The position numbers and the translations under genes were made by a program. A DNA stretch of 64,000 nucleotides from Heterobilharzia americana. Lineage: Eukaryota; Platyhelminthes; Trematoda; Strigeidida; Schistosomatidae. The stretch spans positions 35,549 through 99,548 of the forward strand of contig CALYCZ020000358.1 of assembly GCA_944470555.2 (NCBI GenBank), read 5' to 3'. Below, piece after piece: positions 22,195 to 34,255 of this stretch (position 1 is the first letter of the stretch; the number at the start of each line of letters is the position of its first letter). The notes under the pieces are model-generated. The model saw nothing but the letters and a program-made list of their open reading frames with translations, was not told the origin of the DNA and did not search any database.

Positions 22195-23035
22195 CAGACG
22201 TACTTTACCGACGACCAAAACTTGCCACATTTGTTGACCTCAAGGCAGCATTTGACTCTGTCGATGGTGGGATGTTGTGGCAGTGCCTGACTATGAAGGC
22301 AGTAGTAAGCAAGAATCTAACCTAAATCAAACCTCTCCTTCAAAAACCATACAGCCATGTCAGGATTTATGAAACGTTATCATGTCAACTGATGACAACT
22401 AATGCTGTCCGTCAGCAGTGTCTACTGTAACAGACGTACGTCTGACTTCATAGATACTGATCTACATCATTGAATTCATCTGGTTGATTCGAAGTGTGAA
22501 GATGATCTTCTTCTGCTAGATGAAAGCACTGACGAAATGAAAGTTTTCTAGACATATTCAGCAGGAATCTGAGTATGTTTGGCTAGCATGCATTTCACTG
22601 GCACCTGTCAAGTGTAAGATGATACTCCTGGACTATTCGTCTGCAAATACTCACAGATTAATGATAGGGAGTGAAGTGGTGGAATGTGTCGACCAATTCA
22701 CTTGCTTAGGGAGTTGCAATAGCTTAAATGGGTTAGTTGCTGACGAAAACTTAACTCGGATACAGAAGGCCCGTTCTACATTTACAGACTTTCACCATCT
22801 GTAGTTTCGACTAGCTAGGAAGCCGAGTATCTATGTCAGGATGAGTATACTGCGCTGCAGTCGGTTCTGTCCTGTGAGATATAAACGTTGAAAAAAGAAC
22901 ACATGAAACGATTACAGGGTTTTGATCATTCGATTGCGCACATTTGATGGAAACATCGTGTGAGTGATGTTGAAGTCAGGCAAAGGGTACTAGGCAAGAC
23001 AAACAAGTCGACTAATAAGGTTGTGAACATTCTGT
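22195..23035 (+). mobile_element. Heavily decayed RTE-like copy
   Basis: Begins with an RT piece reading TFVDLKAAFDSVDG and includes RLMIGSEVVECVDQFTCLGS at 22660-22730, then NKVVN. Many stops and frameshifts. Same family as the copies at 1 and 17150. Confidence 0.65.
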
Positions 23036-23400
23036 CTGTTTGTTCCATTGTAACTTTTATGACCCGACATGTATAAAATCACCGATTACAAACTTAGTTC
23101 CAAATTGAAAAAACATTCCATCCGGTGAATTGATCCATAACATTTTCCATAAAATTTTGAAGCCATAACAACTTAAATGTAAAATTTACTGAAAATACGA
23201 AAAATTTCCATCAAAGTTACTGGATTACAGACCTTCATTTGAGTTTCATCTCTGTATGGCTTATTAGCATTTTCAGACCAAGCAAGACATAAATTCTGCT
23301 CATTAGCTTCTCAACTTATCGGTTTCACAGAACTAGTAAACAATAACTCTAGGAAACTCGTCTTTTCTTCAACTTTATTTTCATTTTAACTATCTGATAT
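23036..23400. other. Unassigned sequence
   Basis: AT-rich; no feature recognised. Confidence 0.4.
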
Positions 23401-23404
23401 AGCA

Positions 23405-23545
23405 GCCGTGATTTGGTAGATCAGTATTGATGCTGGATGATGAGTGAAGGTGAAATGGAAATCTGGACTGCGGCCGGATTCGAACCAGTAATCGTTTGGT
23501 TTCACTTCCCCTTCAATCATCACCCAGTATCAATACAAGTCTGCT
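23405..23545 (-). repeat. tRNA-like SINE, family D
   Basis: The minus strand has GGCGTAGCAGACTTG in the A-box position and ACTGGTTCGAATCC as B box. No hammerhead core. Confidence 0.6.
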
Positions 23546-23734
23546 ACGCCACGGTTGCTACCTCACATAGTCAAAAAGATAATCAATACGATGCTCCTTC
23601 CCTCTTATTCAGTTAGATGTAGATACGGATGAGAAGTCCTGACTAGACAATGAAGATGAATATGACACATCATGAATTCATATGGTAGTCGGGAAAAGCC
23701 CATAATGATTGGAGTGAAATAAAAATGTGGTCAG

Positions 23735-23860
23735 CAGTTGGACCTCGTAGTTCAGTTAATAGAGCATCAGGCCAGAAACCCAGTGGTCGCTGGTTCGAAT
23801 CTGGTTATGGTTCAAATTTTCATTTCACTTCCAATCACCACCCTCTATTAACTTTATTTA
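23735..23860 (+). repeat. tRNA-like SINE, family D
   Basis: Reads CGTAGTTCAGTTAATAGAGC and CTGGTTCGAATCTGG, an A/B box pair, followed by TTCATTTCACTTCC. Confidence 0.65.
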
Positions 23861-24061
23861 TATTGACAGCCAGTCTCTTTTTACAAACAAGTGACAAAAT
23901 CTACAGTCTATACATTTAACCACAAATTATATACACTAATTGCGTTAGTCTAAGGCGTCTGAGATGCGAATAAATTATGAAGTCGTAAATAATAAGTTTG
24001 TAGCTCATAAGCTGTACAACTACATACTTCAGGTCTCTAATAAAACTGAGTTTTTCCTAAA

Positions 24062-24099
24062 GTTGTTTGAGATCATGCGTGCGCAGTGATGAGGAGTCC
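24062..24099 (+). repeat. 5' piece of a split family-B SINE
   Basis: Ends with TGATGAGGAGTCCCAT, the 5' half of a hammerhead, where the RTE at 24100-25343 begins. The 3' half resumes at about 25344. Confidence 0.65.
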
Positions 24100-25343
24100 C
24101 ATTACTATTATTATTATTATTATTTTTCTCTTGGGTTCCTAATGGAACATAGGGCTTCAGTAGTACGGCTCCAGTGCACTCTGTTCTCTCCAGTCTTTTC
24201 AACCTCGCTCCACGACTGCCCACAAGCTTTCATTTCTTCCTCACACCACCTCCTTCATCTCACCCTCACCTCGGACAACCAACTCGTCGTTTTCCATCTG
24301 GATTCCACTAGACGACCTGGTCTGGTGCGTGATGTCCCCAATCGGCCTTCTCAGTGTATGCCCAATCCATCTCCACTTCCTTCCAATGCATATTTGTTGG
24401 ATGATAGGTTCTTGTTTGGTTTGTTGCCAGAGTTCCTTGTTGTTTATTCTTTCTGGCCATCTGATCTTCAGTATCGAGCCAGCGTAGGCGGCAGCTGTTG
24501 ATCAATGTTTGTAGTTTGTTGGAAGTACTTTTCGTAACGCGTCAAGTTAATGAACCACATAGCATTGGTGTTGAAAATCGGGATCTTGTTCTCACTTTAT
24601 GCTGAGTGCAGTAGATCTCCACACTGATTTCAGATTAATGAAAGCTTGTCTTGCTGTCTTTCCGATCCTGACTGGTTTTGACATCTTCGTCTGTGCCTGC
24701 GCCGCCGCCACCTGTAGTTGAAACGATGCTGCATCCCAGGTAGGTGTAGGTCAAAGAGACTACTTCCTTTAGGTTTCTCCCGTTAATGGTGATTGGTGCC
24801 TCCTCTTGTTGATGCTGTTGTTGGCTGGGTATCTTCATCACCTCCGTCTCCTCTACGTTCAATTGAAGTCCCGTCTTCGCTGCCTCTTCTGTCAACCTGT
24901 TAGTTTTCGCCTGTAGACCTTCGAGTTTGTGCGACATTAGACACAAATCATCGTCGGCGAAATCCAAATCTTCTAGACTCTTCTCATCGGTGAAACAGCG
25001 GATGCCCCCCTTCTCACAGCTCCTCACAGTTTGCTGCGTGATCCAGTCCACCACAATCAGGAATATCATGGGTGATAGTAGGCGGCAACCATGTCTTACT
25101 CCTGTCTTCACTTCAAAGGCATCACTGAGCTTTCCACTACGGATCACTTGGCACTTCATATAGCTGTTGAATGAGGTTGATGAAGACTAGTGGCACTCCG
25201 TAGTATTGAAGCAACTGCCAAATGACTTGTTGGTTGACGCAGTCGAAGGCCTTTTCAAAGTCAATAAACTTGAGGTAGAGAGTTGACTTCCATTCTATAC
25301 TGTGTTGTCTGATGATGCGTAGCGTTGTAATTTGATCTGCATC
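24100..25343 (-). mobile_element. RTE-like retrotransposon, second family, 5' truncated
   Basis: The minus strand starts within the RT (YLKFIDFEKAFDCVNQQVIW) and continues with EVKTGVRHGC, LLSPMIFLIVVDWI, the catalytic LDFADDDLCLMSH, and LTYTYLGCSIVSTTGG, then broken C-terminal pieces. It ends in a TAA-rich tail. The catalytic Asp pair is kept but frameshifts split the frame (24635-25159 and 25137-25436). It inserted into a family-B SINE. Confidence 0.8.
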
Positions 25344-25450
25344 CCATACTATGATGAAACAGCTATCCAGTGCTCTCAAGATTCTAATGTTCCTCCAACT
25401 AATGTCAGTCTGTGATGAATAACAATTTGAAATCAATCCCTAAATTCCTA
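25344..25450 (+). repeat. 3' piece of a split family-B SINE
   Basis: Reads CCCATACTATGATGAAACAG, then the ATC site, CAGTGCTC and the family-B tail. With 24062-24099 it forms one interrupted SINE. Confidence 0.65.
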
Positions 25451-25922
25451 TAAATACCTTAATTCAACAATAAACAGTTTGTTAAGCGTATCTACCTGCT
25501 TCAAACCCTGGTATCTTACTAAATATAATAAAAAGCCAATGATCTCATAAAATTAGTTAACTGAAATGTAAAAACGGATAAACTTGAAAGATATTCATCT
25601 AAATCGATAATATGCATAGAATTATTGATCTGTACACTATCTAGAAATCAGTTTTCTCATATAATTCATTTCATTCCTTAGTTGATTGCATAATAGTTCA
25701 AGAAGTCCAATAATTACGTTTTGAATCGTAACGTCATATGATCACATTTAGATTGGATGTTAATCTTTAGAATAATTACTGTTAATTGTAATTATCTTGC
25801 TTTTAATCTCTTAACCAACTATTTTCAATTATATAATTCATATAATATTCAATGAAATAATTTGTTTAAATCAATTTTTCAACTTATTCAATGTGTTCAA
25901 CAGAAATATGAATTAATCTCAC
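25451..25922. other. Intron-like AT-rich sequence
   Basis: Very AT-rich, between CFAP99-like exons on the minus strand. No repeat recognised. Confidence 0.45.
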
Positions 25923-26076
25923 TTATTTCTTTGCTCTTTCTCTCTATCCAAATAAACTTTCCATTCATGTAGAATAGTAACAATATTTGTATTGATTACA
26001 ACAGTCTTATTTAATCCAATTAGATAATTCTTTTGTTTCATTATATTTTTATTACTTTCTGAATCATTTTTACCTT
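25923..26076 (-). CDS. CFAP99: CFAP99-like protein, upstream exon
   Basis: On the minus strand a TTTACTACAG acceptor and a GTGAG donor bound a 154-nt exon. It encodes GKNDSESNKNIMKQKNYLIG, then NTNIVTILHEWKVYLDREKE and QRN. It ends with two bases of a codon, completed by the first base of the 21694-22043 exon to give QRN-K-LYELESG. CFAP99 has a similar ILRE.ALY...EKELQR stretch just before its LE.G motif (family knowledge from memory). Confidence 0.6.
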
Positions 26077-26254
26077 CTGTAGTAAATGTACAGTTGTTAA
26101 TTATCATCTGAATGAAGATCATTTTGTTGTTGTATACTATTTGTATTATTATGAATGACTTCTGTACATCTTGACCTAAGTCTATCACTTTGAATCTTCA
26201 ATTTCTTAACCTATTAGTAAAATATATCGAAGAAATAAACAGTAATAAACTTAC

Positions 26255-26320
26255 AGGATCATATATGTCAAAAGATACATCATTAAACCAGGGTATAAAC
26301 TTGTTATGATTTGAAAACTC
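26255..26320 (-). CDS. Possible further upstream exon of the CFAP99-like gene
   Basis: A minus-strand ACATAG acceptor and a GTAAGT donor bound 66 nt encoding EFSNHNKFIPWFNDVSFDIY then DP. The strong donor and sensible peptide suggest an exon, but its phase does not join directly to 25923-26076, so a small exon between them would be needed (a candidate acceptor lies near 26230). Confidence 0.35.
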
Positions 26321-26527
26321 CTATGTAGTATGGCCGCTAACAATGCATGAATATCGAATGTCAACCAACTTGATCCCCTACTCTTACTAATTACTGGAGA
26401 AGATACCATGAACCTGAAGAAGTGGGTATTCGACCCCCAAAAACCGAAGATCAAAATCAAATGAAAATATATTGAATATATTTTCGAGGGAGTTGTGGAG
26501 ATTTGGAAATATTTCAAGTTGTTATTC

Positions 26528-26690
26528 ATTGTAGACTGAAATCAGTTGGAGGAATAAAGGAAACCTGGGAGCACTGGACAGCTGTTTCGGCCAACCAGTA
26601 TGGGACTCCTTAGTAGTGCGCACCCATGACCCTGCCAGGGATCGAACCCGGGACATTCAGGCTCCGTGGCCAGCACATTACCACTGAGCC
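26528..26690 (-). repeat. Central SINE of the left arm, family B
   Basis: The minus strand has a tRNA-like head with CCGGGTTCGATCCC and a hammerhead remnant (core CTAAGGA, GAAA, stem III ACAGCTGT, GTC, CAGTGC). It lies head to head with 26708-26870 and differs from it by about 13-14 bases in 165. Confidence 0.8.
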
Positions 26691-26714
26691 AATGCCCCAT
26701 ATTTCCAACTTCAA
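26684..26714. other. Palindrome spacer
   Basis: Thirty-one bases lie between the last paired bases of the two arms, flanked on both sides by head-to-head tRNA-like SINEs. Confidence 0.8.
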
Positions 26715-26870
26715 TGGTAACGTGCTGGCCACGGAACCTAAATGTCGCGGGTTTGATCCCTGGCAGGGTCATGGATGCGCACTGCTCAGGAGTCCCATAC
26801 TGGTTGGACGAAACAGCTGTCTAGTGCTCCCAGGCTTCCTTTGTTCCTCCAACTGATGTCAGTCTACGAT
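26708..26870 (+). repeat. Central SINE of the right arm, family B
   Basis: TRNA-like head with GGGTTTGATCCC, then a hammerhead remnant (core CTCAGGA, stem II GTCC/GGAC, GAAA, GTC with TAGTGC). It is clearly more diverged from its partner than the arms just outside it. Confidence 0.8.
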
Positions 26871-27077
26871 GAATAACAACTTGAAATATTTCCAAATCTC
26901 CACAACTCCCTCGAAAATATATTCAATATATTTTCATTTGATTTTGATCTTCGGTTTTTGGGGGTCGAATACCCACTTCTTCAGGTTCATGGTATCTTCT
27001 CCAGTAATTAGTAAGAGTAGGGGATCAAGTTGGTTGACATTCGATATTCATGCATTGTTAGCGGCCATACTACATAG

Positions 27078-27143
27078 GAGTTTTCAAATCATAACAAGTT
27101 TATACCCTGGTTTAATGATGTATCTTTTGACATATATGATCCT
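27078..27143 (+). CDS. Possible upstream exon of the CFAP99-like gene (right arm)
   Basis: Mirror of 26255-26320 with the same ACATAG and GTAAGT borders. Confidence 0.35.
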
Positions 27144-27321
27144 GTAAGTTTATTACTGTTTATTTCTTCGATATATTTTACTAATAGGTTAAGAAATTGA
27201 AGATTCAAAGTGATAGACTTAGGTCAAGATGTACAGAAGTCATTCATAATAATACAAATAGTATACAACAACAAAATGATCTTCATTCAGATGATAATTA
27301 ACAACTGTACATTTACTACAG

Positions 27322-27475
27322 AAGGTAAAAATGATTCAGAAAGTAATAAAAATATAATGAAACAAAAGAATTATCTAATTGGATTAAATAAGACTGTTGT
27401 AATCAATACAAATATTGTTACTATTCTACATGAATGGAAAGTTTATTTGGATAGAGAGAAAGAGCAAAGAAATAA
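27322..27475 (+). CDS. CFAP99: CFAP99-like protein, upstream exon (right arm)
   Basis: Mirror of 25923-26076 with the same translation and splice borders. Its 5' exons would have to lie across the palindrome centre, where only the other arm is found, so this copy is 5' incomplete. Confidence 0.6.
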
Positions 27476-27947
27476 GTGAGATTAATTCATATTTCTGTTG
27501 AACACATTGAATAAGTTGAAAAATTGATTTAAACAAATTATTTCATTGAATATTATATGAATTATATAATTGAAAATAGTTGGTTAAGAGATTAAAAGCA
27601 AGATAATTACAATTAACAGTAATTATTCTAAAGATTAACATCCAATCTAAATGTGATCATATGACGTTACGATTCAAAACGTAATTATTGGACTTCTTGA
27701 ACTATTATGCAATCAACTAAGGAATGAAATGAATTATATGAGAAAACTGATTTCTAGATAGTGTACAGATCAATAATTCTATGCATATTATCGATTTAGA
27801 TGAATATCTTTCAAGTTTATCCGTTTTTACATTTCAGTTAACTAATTTTATGAGATCATTGGCTTTTTATTATATTTAGTAAGATACCAGGGTTTGAAGC
27901 AGGTAGATACGCTTAACAAACTGTTTATTGTTGAATTAAGGTATTTA

Positions 27948-28054
27948 TAGGAATTTAGGGATTGATTTCAAATTGTTATTCATCACAGACTGACATTAGT
28001 TGGAGGAACATTAGAATCTTGAGAGCACTGGATAGCTGTTTCATCATAGTATGG
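27948..28054 (-). repeat. Split family-B SINE, 3' piece (right arm)
   Basis: Mirror of 25344-25450. Confidence 0.6.
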
Positions 28055-29298
28055 GATGCAGATCAAATTACAACGCTACGCATCATCAGACAACACAGTA
28101 TAGAATGGAAGTCAACTCTCTACCTCAAGTTTATTGACTTTGAAAAGGCCTTCGACTGCGTCAACCAACAAGTCATTTGGCAGTTGCTTCAATACTACGG
28201 AGTGCCACTAGTCTTCATCAACCTCATTCAACAGCTATATGAAGTGCCAAGTGATCCGTAGTGGAAAGCTCAGTGATGCCTTTGAAGTGAAGACAGGAGT
28301 AAGACATGGTTGCCGCCTACTATCACCCATGATATTCCTGATTGTGGTGGACTGGATCACGCAGCAAACTGTGAGGAGCTGTGAGAAGGGGGGCATCCGC
28401 TGTTTCACCGATGGGAAGAGTCTAGAAGATTTGGATTTCGCCGACGATGATTTGTGTCTAATGTCGCACAAACTCGAAGGTCTACAGGCGAAAACTAACA
28501 GGTTGACAGAAGAGGCAGCGAAGACGGGACTTCAATTGAACGTAGAGGAGACGGAGGTGATGAAGATACCCAGCCAACAACAGCATCAACAAGAGGAGGC
28601 ACCAATCACCATTAACGGGAGAAACCTAAAGGAAGTAGTCTCTTTGACCTACACCTACCTGGGATGCAGCATCGTTTCAACTACAGGCGGCGGCGGCGCA
28701 GGCACAGACGAAGATGTCAAAACCAGTCAGGATCGGAAAGACAGCAAGACAAGCTTTCATTAATCTGAAATCAGTGTGGAGATCTACTGCACTCAGCATA
28801 AAGTGAGAACAAGATCCCGATTTTCAACACCAATGCTATATGGTTCATAAACTTGACGCGTTACGAAAAGTACTTCCAACAAACTACAAACATTGATCAA
28901 CAGCTGCCGCCTATGCTGGCTCGATACTGAAGATCAGGTGGCCAGAAAGAATAAACAACAAGGAACTCTGGCAACAAAGCAAACAAGAACCTATCATCCA
29001 ACAAATATGCACTGGAAGGAAGTGGAGATGGATTGGGCATACACTGAGAAGGCCGATTGGGGACATCACGCACCAGACCAGGTGCTCGAGTGGAACCCAG
29101 ATGGAAAACGACGAGTTGGTTGTCCGAGGTGAGGGTGAGATGAAGGAGGTGGTGTGAGGAAGAAATGAAAGCTTGTGGGCAGTCGTGGAGCGAGGTTGAA
29201 AAGACTGGAGAGAACAGAGTGCACTGGAGCCGTACTACTGAAGCCCTATGTTCCATTAGGAACCCAAGAGAAAAAATAATAATAATAATAATAATAGT
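28055..29298 (+). mobile_element. RTE-like retrotransposon, second family (right arm)
   Basis: Mirror of 24100-25343. The RT motif LDFADDDLCLMSH is kept; one visible change is DGKSL where the left arm has DEKSL. Same frameshift between 27962-28261 and 28239-28763. Confidence 0.8.
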
Positions 29299-29336
29299 AA
29301 TGGGACTCCTCATCACTGTGCACGCATGATCCCAAA
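29299..29336 (-). repeat. Split family-B SINE, 5' piece (right arm)
   Basis: Mirror of 24062-24099. Confidence 0.6.
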
Positions 29337-29540
29337 CAACTTTAGGAAAAACTCAGTTTTATTAGAGACCTGAAGTATGTAGTTGTACAGCTTATGAGCT
29401 ACAAACTTATTATTTACGACTCATAATTTATTCGCATCTCAGACGCCTTAGACTAACGCAATTAGTGTATATAATTTGTGGTTAAATGTATAGACTGTAG
29501 ATTTTGTCACTTGTTTGTAAAAAGAGACTGGCTGTCAATA

Positions 29541-29666
29541 TAAATAAAGTTAATACAGGGTGGTGATTGGAAGTGAAATGAAAATTTGAACCATAACCAG
29601 ATTCGAACCAGCGACCACTGGGTTTCTGGCCTGATGCTCTATTAACTGAACTACGAGGTCCAACTG
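29541..29666 (-). repeat. tRNA-like SINE, family D (right arm)
   Basis: Mirror of 23735-23860. Confidence 0.6.
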
Positions 29667-29855
29667 CTGACCACATTTTTATTTCACTCCAATCATTATG
29701 GGCTTTCCCCGACTACCATATGAATTCATGATGTGTCATATTCATCTTCATTGTCTAGTCAGGACTTCTCATCCGTATCTACATCTAACTGAATAAGAGG
29801 GAAGGAGCATCGTATTGATTATCTTTTTGACTATGTGAGGTAGCAACCGTGGCGT

Positions 29856-29996
29856 AGCAGACTTGTATTGATACTGGGTGATGATTGAAGGGGAAGTGAA
29901 ACCAAACGATTACTGGTTCGAATCCGGCCGTGGTCCAGATTTCCATTTCACCTTCACTCATCATCCAGCATCAATACTGATCTACCAAATCACGGC
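29856..29996 (+). repeat. tRNA-like SINE, family D (right arm)
   Basis: Mirror of 23405-23545. Confidence 0.6.
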
Positions 29997-30365
29997 TGCT
30001 ATATCAGATAGTTAAAATGAAAATAAAGTTGAAGAAAAGACGAGTTTCCTAGAGTTATTGTTTACTAGTTCTGTGAAACCGATAAGTTGAGAAGCTAATG
30101 AGCAGAATTTATGTCTTGCTTGGTCTGAAAATGCTAATAAGCCATACAGAGATGAAACTCAAATGAAGGTCTGTAATCCAGTAACTTTGATGGAAATTTT
30201 TCGTATTTTCAGTAAATTTTACATTTAAGTTGTTATGGCTTCAAAATTTTATGGAAAATGTTATGGATCAATTCACCGGATGGAATGTTTTTTCAATTTG
30301 GAACTAAGTTTGTAATCGGTGATTTTATACATGTCGGGTCATAAAAGTTGCAATGGAACAAACAG

Positions 30366-31206
30366 ACAGAATGTTCACAACCTTATTAGTCGACTTGTTT
30401 GTCTTGCCTAGTACCCTTTGCCTGACTTCAACATCACTCACACGATGTTTCCATCAAATGTGCGCAATCGAATGATCAAAACCCTGTAATCGTTTCATGT
30501 GTTCTTTTTTCAACGTTTATATCTCACAGGACAGAACCGACTGCAGCGCAGTATACTCATCCTGACATAGATACTCGGCTTCCTAGCTAGTCGAAACTAC
30601 AGATGGTGAAAGTCTGTAAATGTAGAACGGGCCTTCTGTATCCGAGTTAAGTTTTCGTCAGCAACTAACCCACTTAAGCTATTGCAACTCCCTGAGCAAG
30701 TGAATTGGTCGACACATTCCACCACTTCACTCCCTATCATTAATCTGTGAGTATTTGCAGACGAATAGTCCAGGAGTATCATCTTACACTTGACAGGTGC
30801 CAGTGAAATGCATGCTAGCCAAACATACTCAGATTCCTGCTGAATATGTCTAGAAAACTTTCATTTCGTCAGTGGTTTCATCTAGCAGAAGAAGATCATC
30901 TTCACACTTCGAATCAACCAGATGAATTCAATGATGTAGATCAGTATCTATGAAGTCAGACGTACGTCTGTTACAGTAGACACTGCTGACGGACAGCATT
31001 AGTTGTCATCAGTTGACATGATAACGTTTCATAAATCCTGACATGGCTGTATGGTTTTTGAAGGAGAGGTTTGATTTAGGTTAGATTCTTGCTTACTACT
31101 GCCTTCATAGTCAGGCACTGCCACAACATCCCACCATCGACAGAGTCAAATGCTGCCTTGAGGTCAACAAATGTGGCAAGTTTTGGTCGTCGGTAAAGTA
31201 CGTCTG
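30366..31206 (-). mobile_element. Decayed RTE-like copy (right arm)
   Basis: Mirror of 22195-23035, with a few substitutions (for example FTCSGS where the left arm has FTCLGS). Confidence 0.6.
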
Positions 31207-31357
31207 TGTTTCAAAACCTTTGGGAGAGTGAAATTATCATCGATACACTCTCAACCAAGTCTAAAACCTGCCTGTTTTTTCAAGGTCATGTGAACTCACC
31301 AATGCTAAAATTCGTAATCAAGGTCACTTTTAATACTTTATGTTACACTTTCTGTAG

Positions 31358-31707
31358 ACTCTATGAACTAGAATCAGGAGCATTTACAGATGTAGCTTAT
31401 CAAGCATGGAAAACGGAAGAAGAGGCTAAAATCAAATTGAATCAATTAAAACAAATGGAACATAATCGTCTGAATACAATGATAAGTCATGAAGAAGCTT
31501 CATCAATTGCTAAATATAATCTTTATTGTAAACGACGTAGTAATGTTAATCAACTGAAAAGTGAAAAAAATCAAAAGTTAATGGAATTAATGAATAAAAA
31601 GAAGCAACAACAGGCTACAATCAATGAATTAGCTAAAGAGATTTCTACTTCACATAGAAATGCTAAAATTGCCAAAAAGAAAGTGATAAAAGAAAAACAT
31701 AAATTAG
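31358..31707 (+). CDS. CFAP99: CFAP99-like protein, central exon (right arm)
   Basis: Mirror of 21694-22043 with the same TCTGTAG acceptor and GTTTG donor. It encodes ISHEEA where the left arm has ISHEGA. The exon that should follow (left 18526-18674) is missing downstream, because the 2.8 kb holding it is absent from this arm. The copy therefore lacks both its 5' and next 3' exon. Confidence 0.65.
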
Positions 31708-31941
31708 GTTTGTTTCTAGACGTTTTTCTTCTCTTTTCCTTTCAATTATGTTCATACAACCTGATGAAGTATAATACATGTTAGTTTATAAGATGTTATG
31801 CAGGTGCAAGTCATATAATATTGAGGAAAGTTTTTCATAACTATAGCATAAATGATAAATTGAACTTGAATACGAATTTCATTGCTTGTGTCTAACAGAA
31901 GAATCCAGCACGCGCATTTTGTCCCTTTTTGTTGTAAGGCC

Positions 31942-32699
31942 TCAGTTTTGTATAAAACATTATTATTGATCTGAACATTTCAACGTGTCATTCACACACC
32001 ATTTCTTTTACCACATGACTAATAGTCCATTTCCCACCCCCATCCTGATGTAAATCGCTGATTGGTTAATCTTTACTCTTATCATGCAGATGTCTCAAAT
32101 TGAGGACAAGGTCATTTTCATGTGTGTACATAGTCACGTGTTACAGGATTCGTTATTATATTATATTCTCAAAGTAATACACTCTCCCATCTGCCAGCTT
32201 CGTTCTTCTCTGTATTATCGTCTCAGGGTTGTGGTCAGTGTCTCTTGCATACTGTGTTAGCTGTCAGCTAAGCGTGCGTATTATATTCGTTCCTCAATAT
32301 ATATATAACTATTAGCGTACGAAAATATAACAGCCCTCGACTGTAGCTCACTGGTAACGTGCTCGTCATAAAACCTGAATGTATCTGGTTCAATCCCTGG
32401 TAGGGTTATGAGTGTGCACCACTTCGGAGTCCCATACCAGAATGAAGCAGCTGTCCAGTACTCTCAAACTGTCAATAGTTCGAAAGAAGCATTCTTTTTG
32501 ATAAAGATTACCTCGTTAAAAAGTTTACATGTTTATATTTTTGTCTATGGACAGCCCTAAGAGTCTTTCATCGCTGAGGACTGTCCTGAGGAAATGAAAA
32601 ATATCGTAAAGCCAGTAGATTTCTTTTGAAAATTGTCAGCGACCAGTTATAAACGTTTTTCAGTTGCCTGACAAATATAAGTTGTCTACAGACTTGTCT
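31942..32699 (+). repeat. Mirror of the nested repeat arm (single copy in right arm)
   Basis: Pairs with left 20699-21456, and is also a direct copy of left 18930-19679. Only one copy exists in this arm. It contains the decayed family-B SINE at 32313-32468. Confidence 0.85.
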
Positions 32700-32852
32700 T
32701 TTTTTTAATGTTCCATAAAGGGAAATAATCGACCCTTTTTCCAACTCCACAGTGAATTAGATAACTGCACATCAGCTATTGAATACACAGACAGAGGGAG
32801 ATAAATCGATAAGTGGTAGCTTCAGCAACTGTAGTCATATTCAACACTAGAA

Positions 32853-33447
32853 AGATAAAATTCCACATGAGTAACTCAGAAGTCAGGTGTAGAGTTTTAG
32901 GGAGGGAGAAGAGGTAAGTCAGTTGACGAGGTTGTGAACCTTCATCGACTGAAATGGTTGGGACATGTGTTACATATGCCTAGTCACCAATTGCCTCATC
33001 ACACAATGTTGGCCGAAATAGGTGGATGCTGGAAAAGGGCTGGAGGTGACCAGACTAAATCTTGGCGCCAATGTATGAAGTGTTTGACTGTTGGTTTGAG
33101 CGATGTTGGTCGATGCAGACTAGGTGGTTGGTGTCCGTGGGGGGGACAAGTGGAACGAGTGGTTGGAGACTCTATGTGATATGGCTGAGAACCGATGTCA
33201 GTGGTGCAGATGTATACACAGACACACATTATCTTCATCTTAAAGACACCATACAGAATCTCACCACTTTCTCATTCTTCCTTTCTCTCTCTCTCTCTCT
33301 CTCTTTGAATACTTTAAATATCTTTTGACTGCATTCTCTTATCTTCATCCTTCACCTCACTGCCTTTTTACTTGATGTAGTGATATGAGGTGTGGCAACT
33401 GGGAGCGTTACGTGGTAATGCCTGGTCCGATGTTGATATTGATGATG
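32853..33447 (+). mobile_element. Hybrid RTE-like copy (A/B recombinant)
   Basis: The upstream end (about 32865-32900) matches copy B (CACATGAGTAACTCAGAAG) and the downstream end (from about 33085) matches copy A (GACTGTTGGTTTG and the G-rich GTGGGGGGGACAAG). The switch falls within the stretch where A and B are identical. It encodes MNLHRLKWLGHVLHMPSH and ends in (GAT)n. Confidence 0.85.
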
Positions 33448-33700
33448 ATGATGAATCGCCTATTGCACAAATATGCACAAGGTTCCTGAGTGGATTTCCA
33501 TTTGATTTACACAAATGGATTTTATTCACAAGTGTGATAGTATTCCTGTGATGAATCTTTGACCTACACTACATTACTGAAATGTAACTATGTGAAGTAT
33601 GGCGTAAGTGACAATACAGCATGTAGAGAATCAACTGAAGGCAAGAAATATCAGAAAGCTGTAAACTGTGTTATTCCTTTTTTAATAGGCAAATATACAT

Positions 33701-33801
33701 CAGTTCCTTGGTGACGAGTGACAATAAATACGAAACCTAGAGAAAGCAAGACTTCCAGTTGATTACCTCCAATCAACTAATATCCATCCAAGTATACCGT
33801 G
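33701..33801 (+). repeat. Decayed family-C SINE (right arm)
   Basis: Mirror of 16791-16905. Confidence 0.45.
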
Positions 33802-34255
33802 ATAGTGGCTCTTCTTGCCTTGGTGGTCATATTGAAAATATGATATATGGAATTCAGTCAGTACTCAGAACTAGACAGTATGATAGCTCTCTAGTGCTCC
33901 ATCAATGTACATCTTCATGTATGCATACAGTTTTGAAAGTGAATAGACAGCTCTATAGTAGAGTAGTTGATTAATTTATTCAAATTGATCCCAAAAAAAC
34001 TTTAAATCATCCATGAAGATTATTCCAACTGAGGAACAACATTATAAATCAGAATATGACTTGGTTGTTTGATTTTAAATTGGTCAAACTCTTACCAGTC
34101 ACTTTACATTCAACACAGAGGTAGAAATATAGTAATTGTTACAACTGACAAGAGACTTTTTCTTTACGACTGTAAAATCCTATCATTTACTCATATTCAT
34201 TTCAACAGTTTTACTGTCTTGTCTTGAGATGAATGAGGATTTCATTAATTTAGAA

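Noticed and set aside
23405..23545. Hammerhead in family-D SINEs (GATGATGAGTG...GAAA)
   Set aside because: The spacing from core to GAAA is wrong, and no stem II or stem I pairing can be formed.
26542..26856. 76-codon frames at the palindrome centre
   Set aside because: They are translations of the tRNA-like part of family-B SINEs, not genes.
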